Below are positions 42,309 to 50,593 of a stretch of 64,000 nt of DNA, one piece after another. Both the position numbers and the translations under genes were made by a program. This DNA comes from Terrihalobacillus insolitus. Its GTDB lineage: Bacteria > Bacillota > Bacilli > Bacillales > Amphibacillaceae. Numbering within the stretch: position 1 is the first letter of the stretch; every line of letters begins with the position of its first letter. The notes beneath the pieces were generated by a model. That model searched no databases. It saw nothing but the letters and a program-made list of their open reading frames with translations, and was not told the DNA's origin. The stretch is taken from contig NZ_JAMQKB010000001.1 of assembly GCF_028416575.1 (NCBI RefSeq), forward strand, positions 453,649 to 517,648. The letters are read 5' to 3'.

Positions 42309-42782
42309 CTATTTTGTTGTAGCAACAGTTTCCTTTTTTATCCATGGTGATTCTAGCTCAATACCTGCATCTTTTAACAAGTTATATACAGGGCATCTCC
42401 GAATTACTTCTTCATTCAATTGCTTTAAACGGTTATCGCTTTCATCTGTATCTATAATTACTTTAAATGTGACTTTCTGAAAATGTGGCGATACTCCCTC
42501 TACACCATTCATACCTCTTAAATCTAACAACCCTTCGTTTTCAAATTCTATACCTGTATAGCTAAAGTTAAGTTCCTTGGCAATCATTTCAATCAAGACT
42601 AAAGTACACCCAGACAACGAGGCTAACACATATTCAACTGGATTTGGACCTTGATCTGACCCTCCCAATTCTTCAGGCTCATCTAAAACAATTGGATCAA
42701 AATCTCGAACATAAACTTTTGTTCGAACTCCCTCTTCCCATTTACCTTTCGTTGATACTTTTACTATCTGTTCCTCACTCAT
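42309..42782 (-). CDS. OsmC-family protein under S-box control
   Basis: A 157-residue OsmC/Ohr-fold protein. The first redox-type cysteine lies in ASLSGCTLVLIEMIAKE and the second in EVIRRCPVYNLLKDAG, the usual positions of the peroxidatic and resolving Cys. The stretch SDQGPNPVEYVLASL is also typical. OsmC members detoxify organic or sulfur-linked peroxides, or act in sulfur metabolism. It is preceded by a canonical S-box riboswitch, so it is expressed under Met/SAM shortage. This points to a role in sulfur assimilation rather than general peroxide stress. Confidence 0.88.
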   Translation of the reverse strand: MSEEQIVKVSTKGKWEEGVRTKVYVRDFDPIVLDEPEELGGSDQGPNPVEYVLASLSGCTLVLIEMIAKELNFSYTGIEFENEGLLDLRGMNGVEGVSPHFQKVTFKVIIDTDESDNRLKQLNEEVIRRCPVYNLLKDAGIELESPWIKKETVATTK

Positions 42783-42817
42783 AACAATTTCCTCCTTGTT
42801 TTTTAAAGTTACCTAAC

Positions 42818-42983
42818 AAAAAAATCCCTTCTAAAAAGAAGGGATTTTTGCAAAAACAGAACGAGAATACCCTTCTTATCTTTGGAATGCACAAGCATTC
42901 GCACTGAAATTGGCACCATACATTAAACATGCGGTTGCCGAGGTGTCACAGGGTCAGTCCCTCAACCTCTCTTGATAAGAATT
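42818..42983 (-). promoter_or_regulatory. SAM-I (S-box) riboswitch with terminator
   Basis: The minus strand reads CTTATCAAGAGAGGTTGAGGG, ACTGACCCTGTGACACCTCG, GCAACC and GGTGCCAATTTC, with P1 closed by AAAGATAAGAAGGG. A terminator of AAATCCCTTC/GAAGGGATTTTTTT (42819-42850) forms the expression platform ahead of the OsmC gene. Confidence 0.95.
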
Positions 42984-43006
42984 TAACTAATTTTAATTTT
43001 AAAATA

Positions 43007-43035
43007 ATTAAAACAAATATAAATTATATTGTCAA
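43007..43035 (-). promoter_or_regulatory. Promoter of the OsmC S-box leader
   Basis: TTGACA (43030-43035), a 17-bp spacer and TTTAAT (43007-43012) on the minus strand. A three-hairpin repeat fragment lies 11 bp upstream. Confidence 0.65.
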
Positions 43036-43046
43036 TATTTTTTTCT

Positions 43047-43091
43047 AAGCGAACTCGTTTCAGCAAGCTGAAACATCGGGGAATCAGATGG
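43047..43091 (-). repeat. Three-hairpin dispersed repeat, copy D (partial)
   Basis: AAGCGAACTCGTTTCAGCAAG through GAATCAGATG matches the palindrome half of copies A, B and F. It abuts a truncated DsrE-like gene. Confidence 0.8.
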
Positions 43092-43155
43092 GGGCCTCCC
43101 CACTAAATAAGACAATGGTTGTTTTTTCTTTCAGTTCTTCCATAATATCTTTCAT
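43091..43155 (-). pseudogene. DsrE/DsrF-like protein, N-terminal fragment
   Basis: An ATG at 43155 opens KDIMEELKEKTTIVLFSGE. This resembles the start of DsrE/F/H-like sulfur-handling proteins, which usually continue with a (D)-K-A-x-A-A-F-I-I-A-N-G-A helix. The frame then runs into the three-hairpin repeat and stops. A CstR-like persulfide sensor gene lies just upstream, and DsrE-like genes are known CstR targets. The identification rests on about 18 residues plus context. Confidence 0.5.
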
Positions 43156-43360
43156 TTTTATACGTTTACCCCTATATGTATATTAAAATTTAAAAAAATA
43201 TAAACTGTTTTTATGAAGTTTATTTTAAATGCGCCCTAAATACCCGTACAGGTATGTTAACAAACAAAAAAATAACTGTCAAGACGTATAAATTTCATTA
43301 CGCTGTTTTCCTTAATAAAAAGGATGAAGGCTGTCTCTTTAGCAAAACAGCCATCTTTAC

Positions 43361-43621
43361 TTATCTACTCTTTACTAATAAATTAACGGCTTCTTGAATA
43401 AGTTCTTCTGTATCTTCGCCTCGTTCCATTTGGAGACGAACACATTCCTCTAGGTTTGAACTTACAACCACACCTATTGCACGATCTAACGCAGAACGGA
43501 CAGCTGACATTTGTCCAACGAGATCTTTACATTCTTTTCCCTCTTCCATCATTTTTAAAACACCTCTTACTTGTCCTTCAATTCGTTTCATTCTGTTTTT
43601 GATTTGGTCATTGTATTCCAT
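43361..43621 (-). CDS. cstR: CsoR/CstR-family repressor, CstR-like persulfide sensor
   Basis: An 86-residue all-helical protein of the CsoR/FrmR family (MKRIEGQVRGVLKMMEEG). The two cysteines are at 31 and 60, the same numbering as the persulfide-sensing pair of S. aureus CstR. The copper-ligand histidine of CsoR (mid-helix two) is replaced by Asn56 in SSNLEEC. This favours sulfide/persulfide sensing over copper. Upstream at about 43694-43706 ACCCCTATTAGTAT resembles a CstR/CsoR-type operator, and TACCCCTATATGTAT occurs near 43168 before the DsrE fragment. Confidence 0.82.
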   Translation of the reverse strand: MEYNDQIKNRMKRIEGQVRGVLKMMEEGKECKDLVGQMSAVRSALDRAIGVVVSSNLEECVRLQMERGEDTEELIQEAVNLLVKSR

Positions 43622-43689
43622 TTTAAAACCTCCATTTTATCGATTATTTTATCCATTCATTTATGTCCAAATAATTTCTTTATTTACAC

Positions 43690-43712
43690 CATAATATATA
43701 TACCCCTATTAG
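43690..43712. promoter_or_regulatory. CsoR/CstR-type operator candidate
   Basis: TATACCCCTATTAGTATTA, a C-rich centre within A/T arms, lies upstream of the cstR-like gene. A similar TTTACCCCTATATGTATA occurs before the DsrE-like fragment near 43167-43184. Shared sites would make both genes one regulon. Confidence 0.45.
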
Positions 43713-43846
43713 TATTATAACATGTGTTCATACAAAAACCAAAGTTTAAATTCACATAAAACAATTACTTTCATAGCAGAAGAAATCTTTTTATACTATA
43801 GCCAACTAGTTTGGACACTATAAAATCACTTAAAACGAAAATCCAC

Positions 43847-43875
43847 AAAAAACCCTAACCCAAGTGGGATTAGAG
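43847..43875 (-). terminator. Terminator of subtilase gene
   Basis: On the minus strand CTAATCCCA-cTT-GGGTTAG is followed by GGTTTTTTG, directly after the stop codon. Confidence 0.7.
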
Positions 43876-43877
43876 CT

Positions 43878-46289
43878 TTAATTTAACTTATGAATCGTAA
43901 CATTATCTTTTTGCACATAGCCGATTCTGCCAGATGCATCCACTCTCCACCAGTTGCCATAATCGGATACAATCGGATACGTTTTGCCATTTGCAATTGT
44001 TGCAAATGGAACTAGAGATCCAGATGTATTGTCATAAACCGCCACATCCTGTGCTGCTGTAAAAAGTTTACTCGTTTGTTTATAGCCTGTGTTTAAACTT
44101 TTCAAGTTCGGTTGTGAAACGGGACTAGTTGACGATTTCAGTACATACCCATAATACTTGCCAAATTGAATTCGATGCCAGTTTCCATAGTCACTGACCC
44201 GAGGATAGATTTGTCCTTTTTCTAATGACCCAACCTGCACAAGACTGCCAGAACGATTGTCGTATACTGGCAGGTTGTTTACATTGACTTTAAAATAAGA
44301 TGTGTTTTCCGTAAATTGTTGTCGGACTTGGCTCTTTTGCACATAGCCGATTCTGCCAGATGCATCCACTCTCCACCAGTTGCCATAATCGGATACAATC
44401 GGATACGTTTTGCCTTTTGAAATTGTTGCAAATGGAACTAGAGATCCAGATGTATTGTCATAAACCGTTACATCCTGTGCTGTTGTAAAAAGCTTACTCG
44501 TTTGTTTATAGCCTGTGTTTAAACTTTTCAAGTTCGGTTTTGAAACGGGACTAGTTGACGATTTCAATACATACCCGTAATACTTGCCAAATTGAATTCG
44601 ATGCCAGTTTCCATAGTCACTGACCCGAGGATAGACTTGTCCTTTTTCTAATGACCCAACCTGCACAAGACTGCCAGAGCGATTGTCGTATACTGGCAGG
44701 CGGTTTACGTTCACTTTAAAATAAGATGTGTTTTCCGTAAATTGTTGTTGTACTTGGCTCTTTTGCACATAGCCAATTCTGCCAGATGCATCCACTCTCC
44801 ACCAGTTCCCATAATCGGATACAATCGGATACGTTTTGCCCTTTGCAATTGTTGCAAATGGAACTAGAGAACCAGATGTATTGTCATAGACTTCCACATC
44901 TTTTAAAGGGGTAAAGAGCTGATTACTTTGTTTGAACTGACTGTTGTTTAGGTTACTTAAATTATGTTGGTTAACGGGTTGAGTGGAACCTTTGTACACA
45001 TATCCGTAGTATTTTCCAAATTGAATTCGATGCCAATTCCCATAATCACTCACTCGTGAGTATACTTGTCCTTTCTTTAGTGTCCCCACCTTGACAAGTT
45101 CACCAGTACGATTATCGTAAACAGGAACTGCTTGCTCAACCACCCTAAAGAAACGATCTTCTACGTTAAATGGCCGATCAACTAAAGAAAAACTTTGAAT
45201 GAAACCGTACCCGTACAGAGGGTCTTTTCCAGGAACGCCTAAATCTAAGGCCTTTTCCTGCATAATGTTTCGGATGTTGGTTGCTTGTAATGTTGGGTAC
45301 GCTTCTTTTAATAACGCTAAATATCCTGATCCATAAGCTGTTGCCATGGACGTCCCACTCATCTCTGCAAACCCATTATTTACGTAAGTACTATTAATAT
45401 TAACACCTGGTGCGACAATTTCTAACGTTGCTCCTGTTTTTGAAAAGGTAGGAAGTTTATAGTTTGAATTTACAGCGCCCACCGCAATAACGGAAGGGTA
45501 TTTTGCAGGGTATGCAATTGTTCCGTCTTGTTGCCCATTATTACCTGCGGCCGCAACTACTAATATTCCTTTTTCATATGCTTCATTGATAAGCTCTTCT
45601 ATATAATCAACGGATTCTCGGAATTCAAAGCTTAAATTGATGATGTCCATATTATTTTGGATTGCCCAGTCGATCGCAAGGGCAAGGTCAATCGTTGAAC
45701 CTTTTCCATTTGAATCCATTGCTTTTAAAGCGTAGATCTGTGCATCAGGGGCAACTCCTACATATCCATAATTGTTATCCAATGCCGCAATGGTTCCAGC
45801 TATGTGTGTACCATGGCCGTTGTCATCATCATAACTGGATGTGTAACTGACAAATGACTTCCCTCCTGAAATGTTTAAGTCAGGATGATCATTAGAAATT
45901 CCAGTGTCAATAATCGCTACTTTCACTCCCTTTCCCGTGTAACCTTCATTCCACAGAATCGGTGTATTAATGCTATTAATCCCCCAGTCTGTTAACTGAC
46001 CGGTGACAGACGCCGTTGAGTCTTTTTGCACTTGCAATACAGAAGGAGCTTTTTCAATACCTGTCACTTTAATAGATGGAATCATCGCAATTACTGCCGG
46101 CAAAAATCGGAATTGTTCCTCTATGTACCCACCTTGATTTTCAATTACAGACTCGTTTACTTCGTTATTAAATGTAACAACAACACGGGTGTAATCCATT
46201 TGTTCGGCTTGTACTAAATGATTTTGAGTAAATACAAGCAAGAAAAAAAACAAAAAAGAAAGGATATGTTTCAAATGACTTCTCCTCAA
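43878..46289 (-). CDS. Secreted subtilisin-like serine protease (S8) with six SH3-like repeats
   Basis: An 803-residue exported protease. A signal peptide (LSFLFFFLLVFTQNHLVQA) is followed by an I9-like propeptide. The S8 triad is complete: Asp in VAIIDTGISNDHPDL, His in NGHGTHIAGTIA, Ser in SGTSMATAYGSG, plus oxyanion Asn in VAAAGNNGQ. From about residue 385 there are six SH3-like modules alternating between two types, one ending GNWHRIQFGKYYGYV and one ending GNWWRVDASGRIGYVQ. They form three ~143-residue pairs. These modules probably bind the cell wall. The second and third pairs are nearly identical at DNA level. Confidence 0.92.
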   Translation of the reverse strand: MRRSHLKHILSFLFFFLLVFTQNHLVQAEQMDYTRVVVTFNNEVNESVIENQGGYIEEQFRFLPAVIAMIPSIKVTGIEKAPSVLQVQKDSTASVTGQLTDWGINSINTPILWNEGYTGKGVKVAIIDTGISNDHPDLNISGGKSFVSYTSSYDDDNGHGTHIAGTIAALDNNYGYVGVAPDAQIYALKAMDSNGKGSTIDLALAIDWAIQNNMDIINLSFEFRESVDYIEELINEAYEKGILVVAAAGNNGQQDGTIAYPAKYPSVIAVGAVNSNYKLPTFSKTGATLEIVAPGVNINSTYVNNGFAEMSGTSMATAYGSGYLALLKEAYPTLQATNIRNIMQEKALDLGVPGKDPLYGYGFIQSFSLVDRPFNVEDRFFRVVEQAVPVYDNRTGELVKVGTLKKGQVYSRVSDYGNWHRIQFGKYYGYVYKGSTQPVNQHNLSNLNNSQFKQSNQLFTPLKDVEVYDNTSGSLVPFATIAKGKTYPIVSDYGNWWRVDASGRIGYVQKSQVQQQFTENTSYFKVNVNRLPVYDNRSGSLVQVGSLEKGQVYPRVSDYGNWHRIQFGKYYGYVLKSSTSPVSKPNLKSLNTGYKQTSKLFTTAQDVTVYDNTSGSLVPFATISKGKTYPIVSDYGNWWRVDASGRIGYVQKSQVRQQFTENTSYFKVNVNNLPVYDNRSGSLVQVGSLEKGQIYPRVSDYGNWHRIQFGKYYGYVLKSSTSPVSQPNLKSLNTGYKQTSKLFTAAQDVAVYDNTSGSLVPFATIANGKTYPIVSDYGNWWRVDASGRIGYVQKDNVTIHKLN
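43900..45180 (-). repeat. Three tandem ~429-bp coding repeats in the subtilase gene
   Basis: The units encode paired SH3-like modules. Those around 44030-44460 and 44460-44890 are almost identical, while the 5'-most copy (44890-45180 and beyond) has diverged. The arrangement favours expansion and contraction by recombination. Boundaries are approximate. Confidence 0.75.
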
Positions 46290-46428
46290 GACTGATGTAT
46301 TGATAAAAATGAATCCTTTTTAGATATGTAAATAGGAATGATTTTAGAAAAAACCTCACACTTTCATTATCTATTATTCTACAAAATTTGCAAGTATCTA
46401 TCGAGGTGTATTTAATTTTTTTCACTCT

Positions 46429-46646
46429 AAGTGCGTATCAAAAAGTCGACAAATTAGAAGCAAGCAGGTCGAGGCGGCGCTGTTTTGAGTAACGGAGCGA
46501 AAGCTTGTTGCTTCGAAAGCATTACCTCGCACGAAGAAAAAGTGTTCTTCTTTTTCTAAGGATATGCTTTTAATACGTGAGTAACGGAAAAACAAGCCAA
46601 CGAAGAGATGCGCCGCTTATCATTTGGTGACTTTTTGAACAACCTC
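46429..46646 (+). mobile_element. MITE-like element, copy 3
   Basis: Left end AAGTGCGTATCAAAAAGTCGACAAATT and right end CATTTGGTGACTTTTTGAACAACCTC are imperfect inverted repeats. The interior matches the 58351 copy (GAAGCAAGCAGGTCGAGGCG; GCTTGTTGCTTCGAAAGC) but lacks its middle ~120 bp. There is no transposase. Confidence 0.8.
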
Positions 46647-46729
46647 TCTAAGCAAGTTGTTTGAAATCGGTCATTTTCGCTCATTATACTGATAAGGTAA
46701 CTATCAAGATAAAGGAGGGATCGACAGAG

Positions 46730-47311
46730 ATGCAGGCAACAGATATGAAAGAACACATTAAGGAATTCCGCCAGCCTGCCTACACCATTGACTCTATGTT
46801 TGTGAATCGATGGTCTCCTCGCGCTTTCCAGGAAAAGGATGTACCTGAAGACACGCTAAAGAGCATTTTGGAAGCAGCACGCTGGGCTCCATCTGCCATG
46901 AACAAACAACCATGGCGTTTTATTCTTGCTCGGACTAAGAATGATCAAGAACTTTTTTACACGTTCATAATGGAAGGCAACTTAAAATGGTGCAAAAAGG
47001 CTCCTGTCTTAATAGCCATTCTATCGGAAAAATCAACTGGATCACACGCGTTTGATACTGGTACAGCATGGGGCTATTTGGCCTTACAAGCAGCCCAAAA
47101 GGGATTAGCTGCACATGCAATGGGTGGATTTGATAAAGAAAAGGCGCGCGAAGTATTGAACATACCCGACGACTATGCTATCCATGCGATTGTGGCACTT
47201 GGGTATCAAGGAGACAAAGAGGAATTGCCTAATGATTTACAAGAAAGAGAACAGCCATCTGACCGTAAACCAATAGAAGAAACTGTTTTTGAAGGTACTT
47301 TCAGAATATAA
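46730..47311 (+). CDS. Nitroreductase-family flavoprotein
   Basis: The start is the ATG at 46730 behind AAAGGAGGG, giving 193 residues. It has FMN-binding nitroreductase landmarks: FVNRWSPRAFQEKDVP, the phosphate-binding WAPSAMNKQPWRF, GTAWGYLALQAAQKGLAAHAMGGFD, and a C-terminal VALGYQGD. It probably reduces nitro compounds or quinones with NAD(P)H. The physiological substrate is unknown. It is monocistronic with a strong terminator. A MITE copy ends about 80 bp upstream. Confidence 0.88.
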   Translation: MQATDMKEHIKEFRQPAYTIDSMFVNRWSPRAFQEKDVPEDTLKSILEAARWAPSAMNKQPWRFILARTKNDQELFYTFIMEGNLKWCKKAPVLIAILSEKSTGSHAFDTGTAWGYLALQAAQKGLAAHAMGGFDKEKAREVLNIPDDYAIHAIVALGYQGDKEELPNDLQEREQPSDRKPIEETVFEGTFRI

Positions 47312-47319
47312 CCAAACCG

Positions 47320-47355
47320 TTAGCGAACAGTCTATGAGCTGTTCGCTAATTTTTT
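47320..47355 (+). terminator. Terminator of nitroreductase gene
   Basis: An 11-bp perfect stem, TTAGCGAACAG (47320-47330) with CTGTTCGCTAA (47339-47349), is followed by six T. Confidence 0.85.
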
Positions 47356-47380
47356 CTAAAAGTAAAAAGTTAGGTTTGAA

Positions 47381-47414
47381 TTACATACATTACACGATTC
47401 ATGTTATAATGTAT
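47381..47414 (+). promoter_or_regulatory. Promoter and operator of the VapBC-type pair
   Basis: TTACAT (47381-47386), an 18-bp spacer and TATAAT (47405-47410) form the promoter. The perfect inverted repeat ATACATTA (47385-47392) / TAATGTAT (47407-47414) spans it, as expected for RHH antitoxin autorepression. Confidence 0.65.
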
Positions 47415-47429
47415 ATGAGGTGATGGTTC

Positions 47430-47699
47430 TTGAATAAAGAAAAGATGGTTAGAAAACAGATATATCTAGAACCCAAGCAGGATAAATTTATAAAAAAATT
47501 GGCTACTGGACAAGGGAAAACGGAAGCTGAAATTATTAGAGAGGCGATTGAACATTATTTAGTAAGTGGAAAAAGCGATCTAAGCGACCCTCTTCACAAG
47601 CTGTTAGGCATGGCAAAATCTCAGGTTAAAGATGGTTCCCTTAAGCATGACCAATATATATACTTAGAACAGAAAGAGAATTTCGATGAAGAAAGATAA
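47430..47699 (+). CDS. Ribbon-helix-helix antitoxin (CopG/VapB-like)
   Basis: An 89-residue protein with a TTG start at 47430 behind GAGGTGATGG. The N-terminal RHH fold is clear: a basic strand VRKQIYLEPKQDKFIKKLA, then GKTEAEIIREAIEHYL. The acidic C-terminal tail (about 55-89) would wrap and inhibit the toxin. It overlaps the PIN toxin gene by 14 bases. A palindromic operator lies at its promoter. Confidence 0.85.
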   Translation: MNKEKMVRKQIYLEPKQDKFIKKLATGQGKTEAEIIREAIEHYLVSGKSDLSDPLHKLLGMAKSQVKDGSLKHDQYIYLEQKENFDEER

Positions 47700-48108
47700 A
47701 ATATTTATAGATACAGGTGCTTGGATTGCATTAATTGATGAAAATGACAATTATCATGATCATGCTGTTTCGTATTACCAACACCTTAATTCATCTGTTC
47801 AAAAGTTTTCTTCTACCTATGTCATCTCAGAAACCTATACTTGGCTACGTTACCAATTGGGATTCTCATATGCTTCTCAGTTTCTATCCATCATACGTGA
47901 GGCATGTTCAATGAACACGATTACATTAATGAAAGATGAAGATGCTCTATTAGAACACGCGGAACAACTGTTATTAGATTTTCATGATCAAAAGCTGTCA
48001 TACGTAGATGCAGTAAGTATGTCAATGATGAATCTTAGTGGTATAACAAAAGTGTTTGGATTTGACCACCACTTTTACCTAATGAAATTTGAACTACTTC
48101 CTATGTAA
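47686..48108 (+). CDS. PIN-domain ribonuclease toxin (VapC-like)
   Basis: A 140-residue PIN protein. The first catalytic Asp lies in IFIDTGAWIALIDEND, the conserved Glu in TYVISETYTWL, the third acidic residue in KLSYVDAVSMSMM, and the last in VFGFDHHFYLM. The full metal-binding set appears present. VapC toxins cleave tRNA or rRNA. It is translationally coupled to the RHH antitoxin. A hydrophobic or aromatic C-terminus (YLMKFELLPM) closes the fold. Confidence 0.87.
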   Translation: MKKDKIFIDTGAWIALIDENDNYHDHAVSYYQHLNSSVQKFSSTYVISETYTWLRYQLGFSYASQFLSIIREACSMNTITLMKDEDALLEHAEQLLLDFHDQKLSYVDAVSMSMMNLSGITKVFGFDHHFYLMKFELLPM

Positions 48109-48265
48109 AAGCCTGTACTAAGCAAATACTGAAGATAGTTTTAACATGTTTACTAACACTTCACATAACTTGAAAAGGTAAACATTCCTCATTTTTTGAT
48201 TCGAGGGGACATATCCCAGCCCTAGCTAGGAAGAGGACCATATCCCCCGCTTCAGAAAGGATCAT

Positions 48266-49456
48266 TTACTTTTCATTCAACTTACTTTCTTTACTGATGT
48301 AAGCTTCTGGCAGCATAGTAAATCCCTCGATTACGGTATCTTCTTCCACTTCAATCATGATAAAACGTTTCCCTTGGGAATGGACTTGTCTCACATATCT
48401 TAAATCCTGTGGGCTAATGGCAATATTGGCTACTTTCGTATTGATTTTGATAGACTTTGAATGATACTTTGGTAAGATGCTACTTGCTTTTAGTTCATAT
48501 TTTTCGTCATCCATAACATCTTTGAAAGCCATTTCTACCTTTTCTGGCGTTGTTTCTTCTAGTCCACTCATTTTCAACACTTTTTCTACGTCTTTATAAT
48601 CTAATTTCGGTGTCTCTTCCTCTTCATTTTCTTCCATTACACGGTTGATTTCATCATAAACATTGGCAAGTTTTGATGTATTCAATTGATCCCCTACTAC
48701 ACTTTTTACAATTTCCTCGAAAACGGCTTTATCCTCTTTAGCGGTCATCATTTCTTCACCGTTTAATACTTCCTCTATGAATGGATAGTCAGGCTCATGT
48801 GCTTTGCCTGACGAATAGAGAATGTGGTTGACATCAGCAGCATTATCGGTAAAACAAGGAAATAAGAATCCTGCTATTGGAGTGTTGAGGTTAATAATAG
48901 GATCTACTACAACATTGTACCTAAACTCCTTCTCAACATAGTCAAAAAGCAATTCTTTTTTCGGATCTTGTGTTTTGTTTATACTACATAAAATGAAGGA
49001 ATGTGAATAAACCGCATCACGTTCACTTTCCTCTGCCTCTTCCTTGCGGCGTTTCATTGGCTTTAAATACTCTCCACGAATGAAGGTTACAACAATATCC
49101 ATTTCATATTGTTTGTCTTTCAGCATTTTCTCTACGATTCGAATCATTTGCTCTTTCCAGTCTTCCGAATTTCCTAGTAGCCCTTTGTGAAGAATAAGTT
49201 GACTAGTATTCTCAACATCAGACTGAAATTTTAATTCAAATAATTTTTCATCTAATTGTCCCGTCAGTACTTTTTTAAAGTTATTTATAAATAACTCTTG
49301 TTGATCCTCGTCTAACATTTCAAACGGTTGACTTTGATGATGATAAATGTCACTCGATTCTTTCATGATATAAACATTAAAAATTTCGGAGACTTTCAAT
49401 AAATCATTACCTACTTTGAATTGTTTTCTAAAATTTGCTATATCTTTTTTATTCAT
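48266..49456 (-). CDS. DUF4317 family protein
   Basis: The start is the ATG at 49456 behind AAAGGAAG, giving 396 residues. The N-terminus MNKKDIANFRKQFKVGNDLLKVSEIFNVYI is typical of DUF4317, a family of ~400-residue cytoplasmic proteins in Firmicutes with no assigned function. The sequence is acidic, with a charged segment (EINRVMEENEEEETPKLDYKDVEKVL) near residue 290. It lacks a signal peptide and membrane helices. It is monocistronic between the VapBC-type pair and manA. Confidence 0.8.
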   Translation of the reverse strand: MNKKDIANFRKQFKVGNDLLKVSEIFNVYIMKESSDIYHHQSQPFEMLDEDQQELFINNFKKVLTGQLDEKLFELKFQSDVENTSQLILHKGLLGNSEDWKEQMIRIVEKMLKDKQYEMDIVVTFIRGEYLKPMKRRKEEAEESERDAVYSHSFILCSINKTQDPKKELLFDYVEKEFRYNVVVDPIINLNTPIAGFLFPCFTDNAADVNHILYSSGKAHEPDYPFIEEVLNGEEMMTAKEDKAVFEEIVKSVVGDQLNTSKLANVYDEINRVMEENEEEETPKLDYKDVEKVLKMSGLEETTPEKVEMAFKDVMDDEKYELKASSILPKYHSKSIKINTKVANIAISPQDLRYVRQVHSQGKRFIMIEVEEDTVIEGFTMLPEAYISKESKLNEK

Positions 49457-49598
49457 ACTATCTTCCTTTTCATGAGCAGACTTTGCATGTCTTAGATTGG
49501 CATCATTGCCAACCATAAGTAATATTACCAATTTCATTCAGACCGTCACTATAACCAAGAATTTGTCATTGACAATATTCGTGACGTCCCGGCACCAC

Positions 49599-50555
49599 CT
49601 ACACATGGGAAACAATAAACTCTGCCTCTCCCGAAAGTTTGTACTCTGTAATCCCATACGGCAAAATGAACTGACTTCCTTTTGCAATAGGAAAGTCGTT
49701 CTCCTTTACGCTAATTGTCGCATTTCCTTCTATAACACTCACTTGTAAAAAATCCTGTTCTAACTGCAATGTCGCGTTTCCATTTAACTCCCAATGATAT
49801 ACGGAAAAATACTCTGCTTCTACCAACTGTTTGACCGTTAAATCATCGACTTTAGTAATTTCCTGCTCTCTTACCACATCTCGATGTGGCACTGTCGTTA
49901 CTTGAATTGCTCTGTCCAGATGTAATTCCCGCTTGTTTCCATTAGAATCCGTTCGATCGTAGTCGTATACACGATACGTTATGTCCGAGCTTTGTTGCGT
50001 TTCCAAGATGACGATTCCCTTACCAATCGCATGAATGGTGCCACTCGGAACGTAAACAAAGTCGCCTGCTTTGACTTTAACTCTTCGTAAAAACGAGTCC
50101 CACACCTGGTTTTCCACCATTTCTTCCAATTCTTCAGGTGTTTGTGCATGATGACCTAAAACAAGTTCAGCACCCTCTTCTGCACTAAGCACATACCAGC
50201 ACTCCGTTTTGCCATATGGTACGCCTTCAACCTTCCGCGCAAATGCATCATCAGGATGTACTTGTACAGATAAATCATCATTTGCATCTAGTATTTTTAC
50301 TAATAAAGGATATTCTTCATTTTGTTTGGCACTTTTATTAAAAAGTCCACCGTGTCCCTTCCACGCATCTGCGAGTGTTTTACCCTCAAGTGGTCCATTC
50401 TTTATAACACTTGGACCGTTTGGGTGTGCGGAAATCACCCACGCTTCACCCGTTCTTTTATAAGGAATAGCATAATCAAATTCTGTCGAAAGCTTTTGCC
50501 CGCCCCAAATACGATCTTGGAAAACAGGTTGCAAGAAAATTGGTTCCTTGTACAA
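49599..50555 (-). CDS. manA: Mannose-6-phosphate isomerase, class I
   Basis: The start is TTG at 50555 (318 residues) because GGAGGT lies seven bases upstream; the longer frame would include the ribosome site itself. Type I cupin isomerase motifs are visible: the metal-binding QVHPDD, YGKTECWYVL, and VPSGTIHAIGKGIVILETQQSSDITYRVYDYDR. It converts mannose-6-phosphate to fructose-6-phosphate using Zn2+. It lies 38 bases downstream of manP and completes the mannose utilisation operon. Confidence 0.93.
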   Translation of the reverse strand: MYKEPIFLQPVFQDRIWGGQKLSTEFDYAIPYKRTGEAWVISAHPNGPSVIKNGPLEGKTLADAWKGHGGLFNKSAKQNEEYPLLVKILDANDDLSVQVHPDDAFARKVEGVPYGKTECWYVLSAEEGAELVLGHHAQTPEELEEMVENQVWDSFLRRVKVKAGDFVYVPSGTIHAIGKGIVILETQQSSDITYRVYDYDRTDSNGNKRELHLDRAIQVTTVPHRDVVREQEITKVDDLTVKQLVEAEYFSVYHWELNGNATLQLEQDFLQVSVIEGNATISVKENDFPIAKGSQFILPYGITEYKLSGEAEFIVSHV

Positions 50556-50593
50556 TGTGGTTACCTCCAATAGCTAACAATTCCTCTTACATC

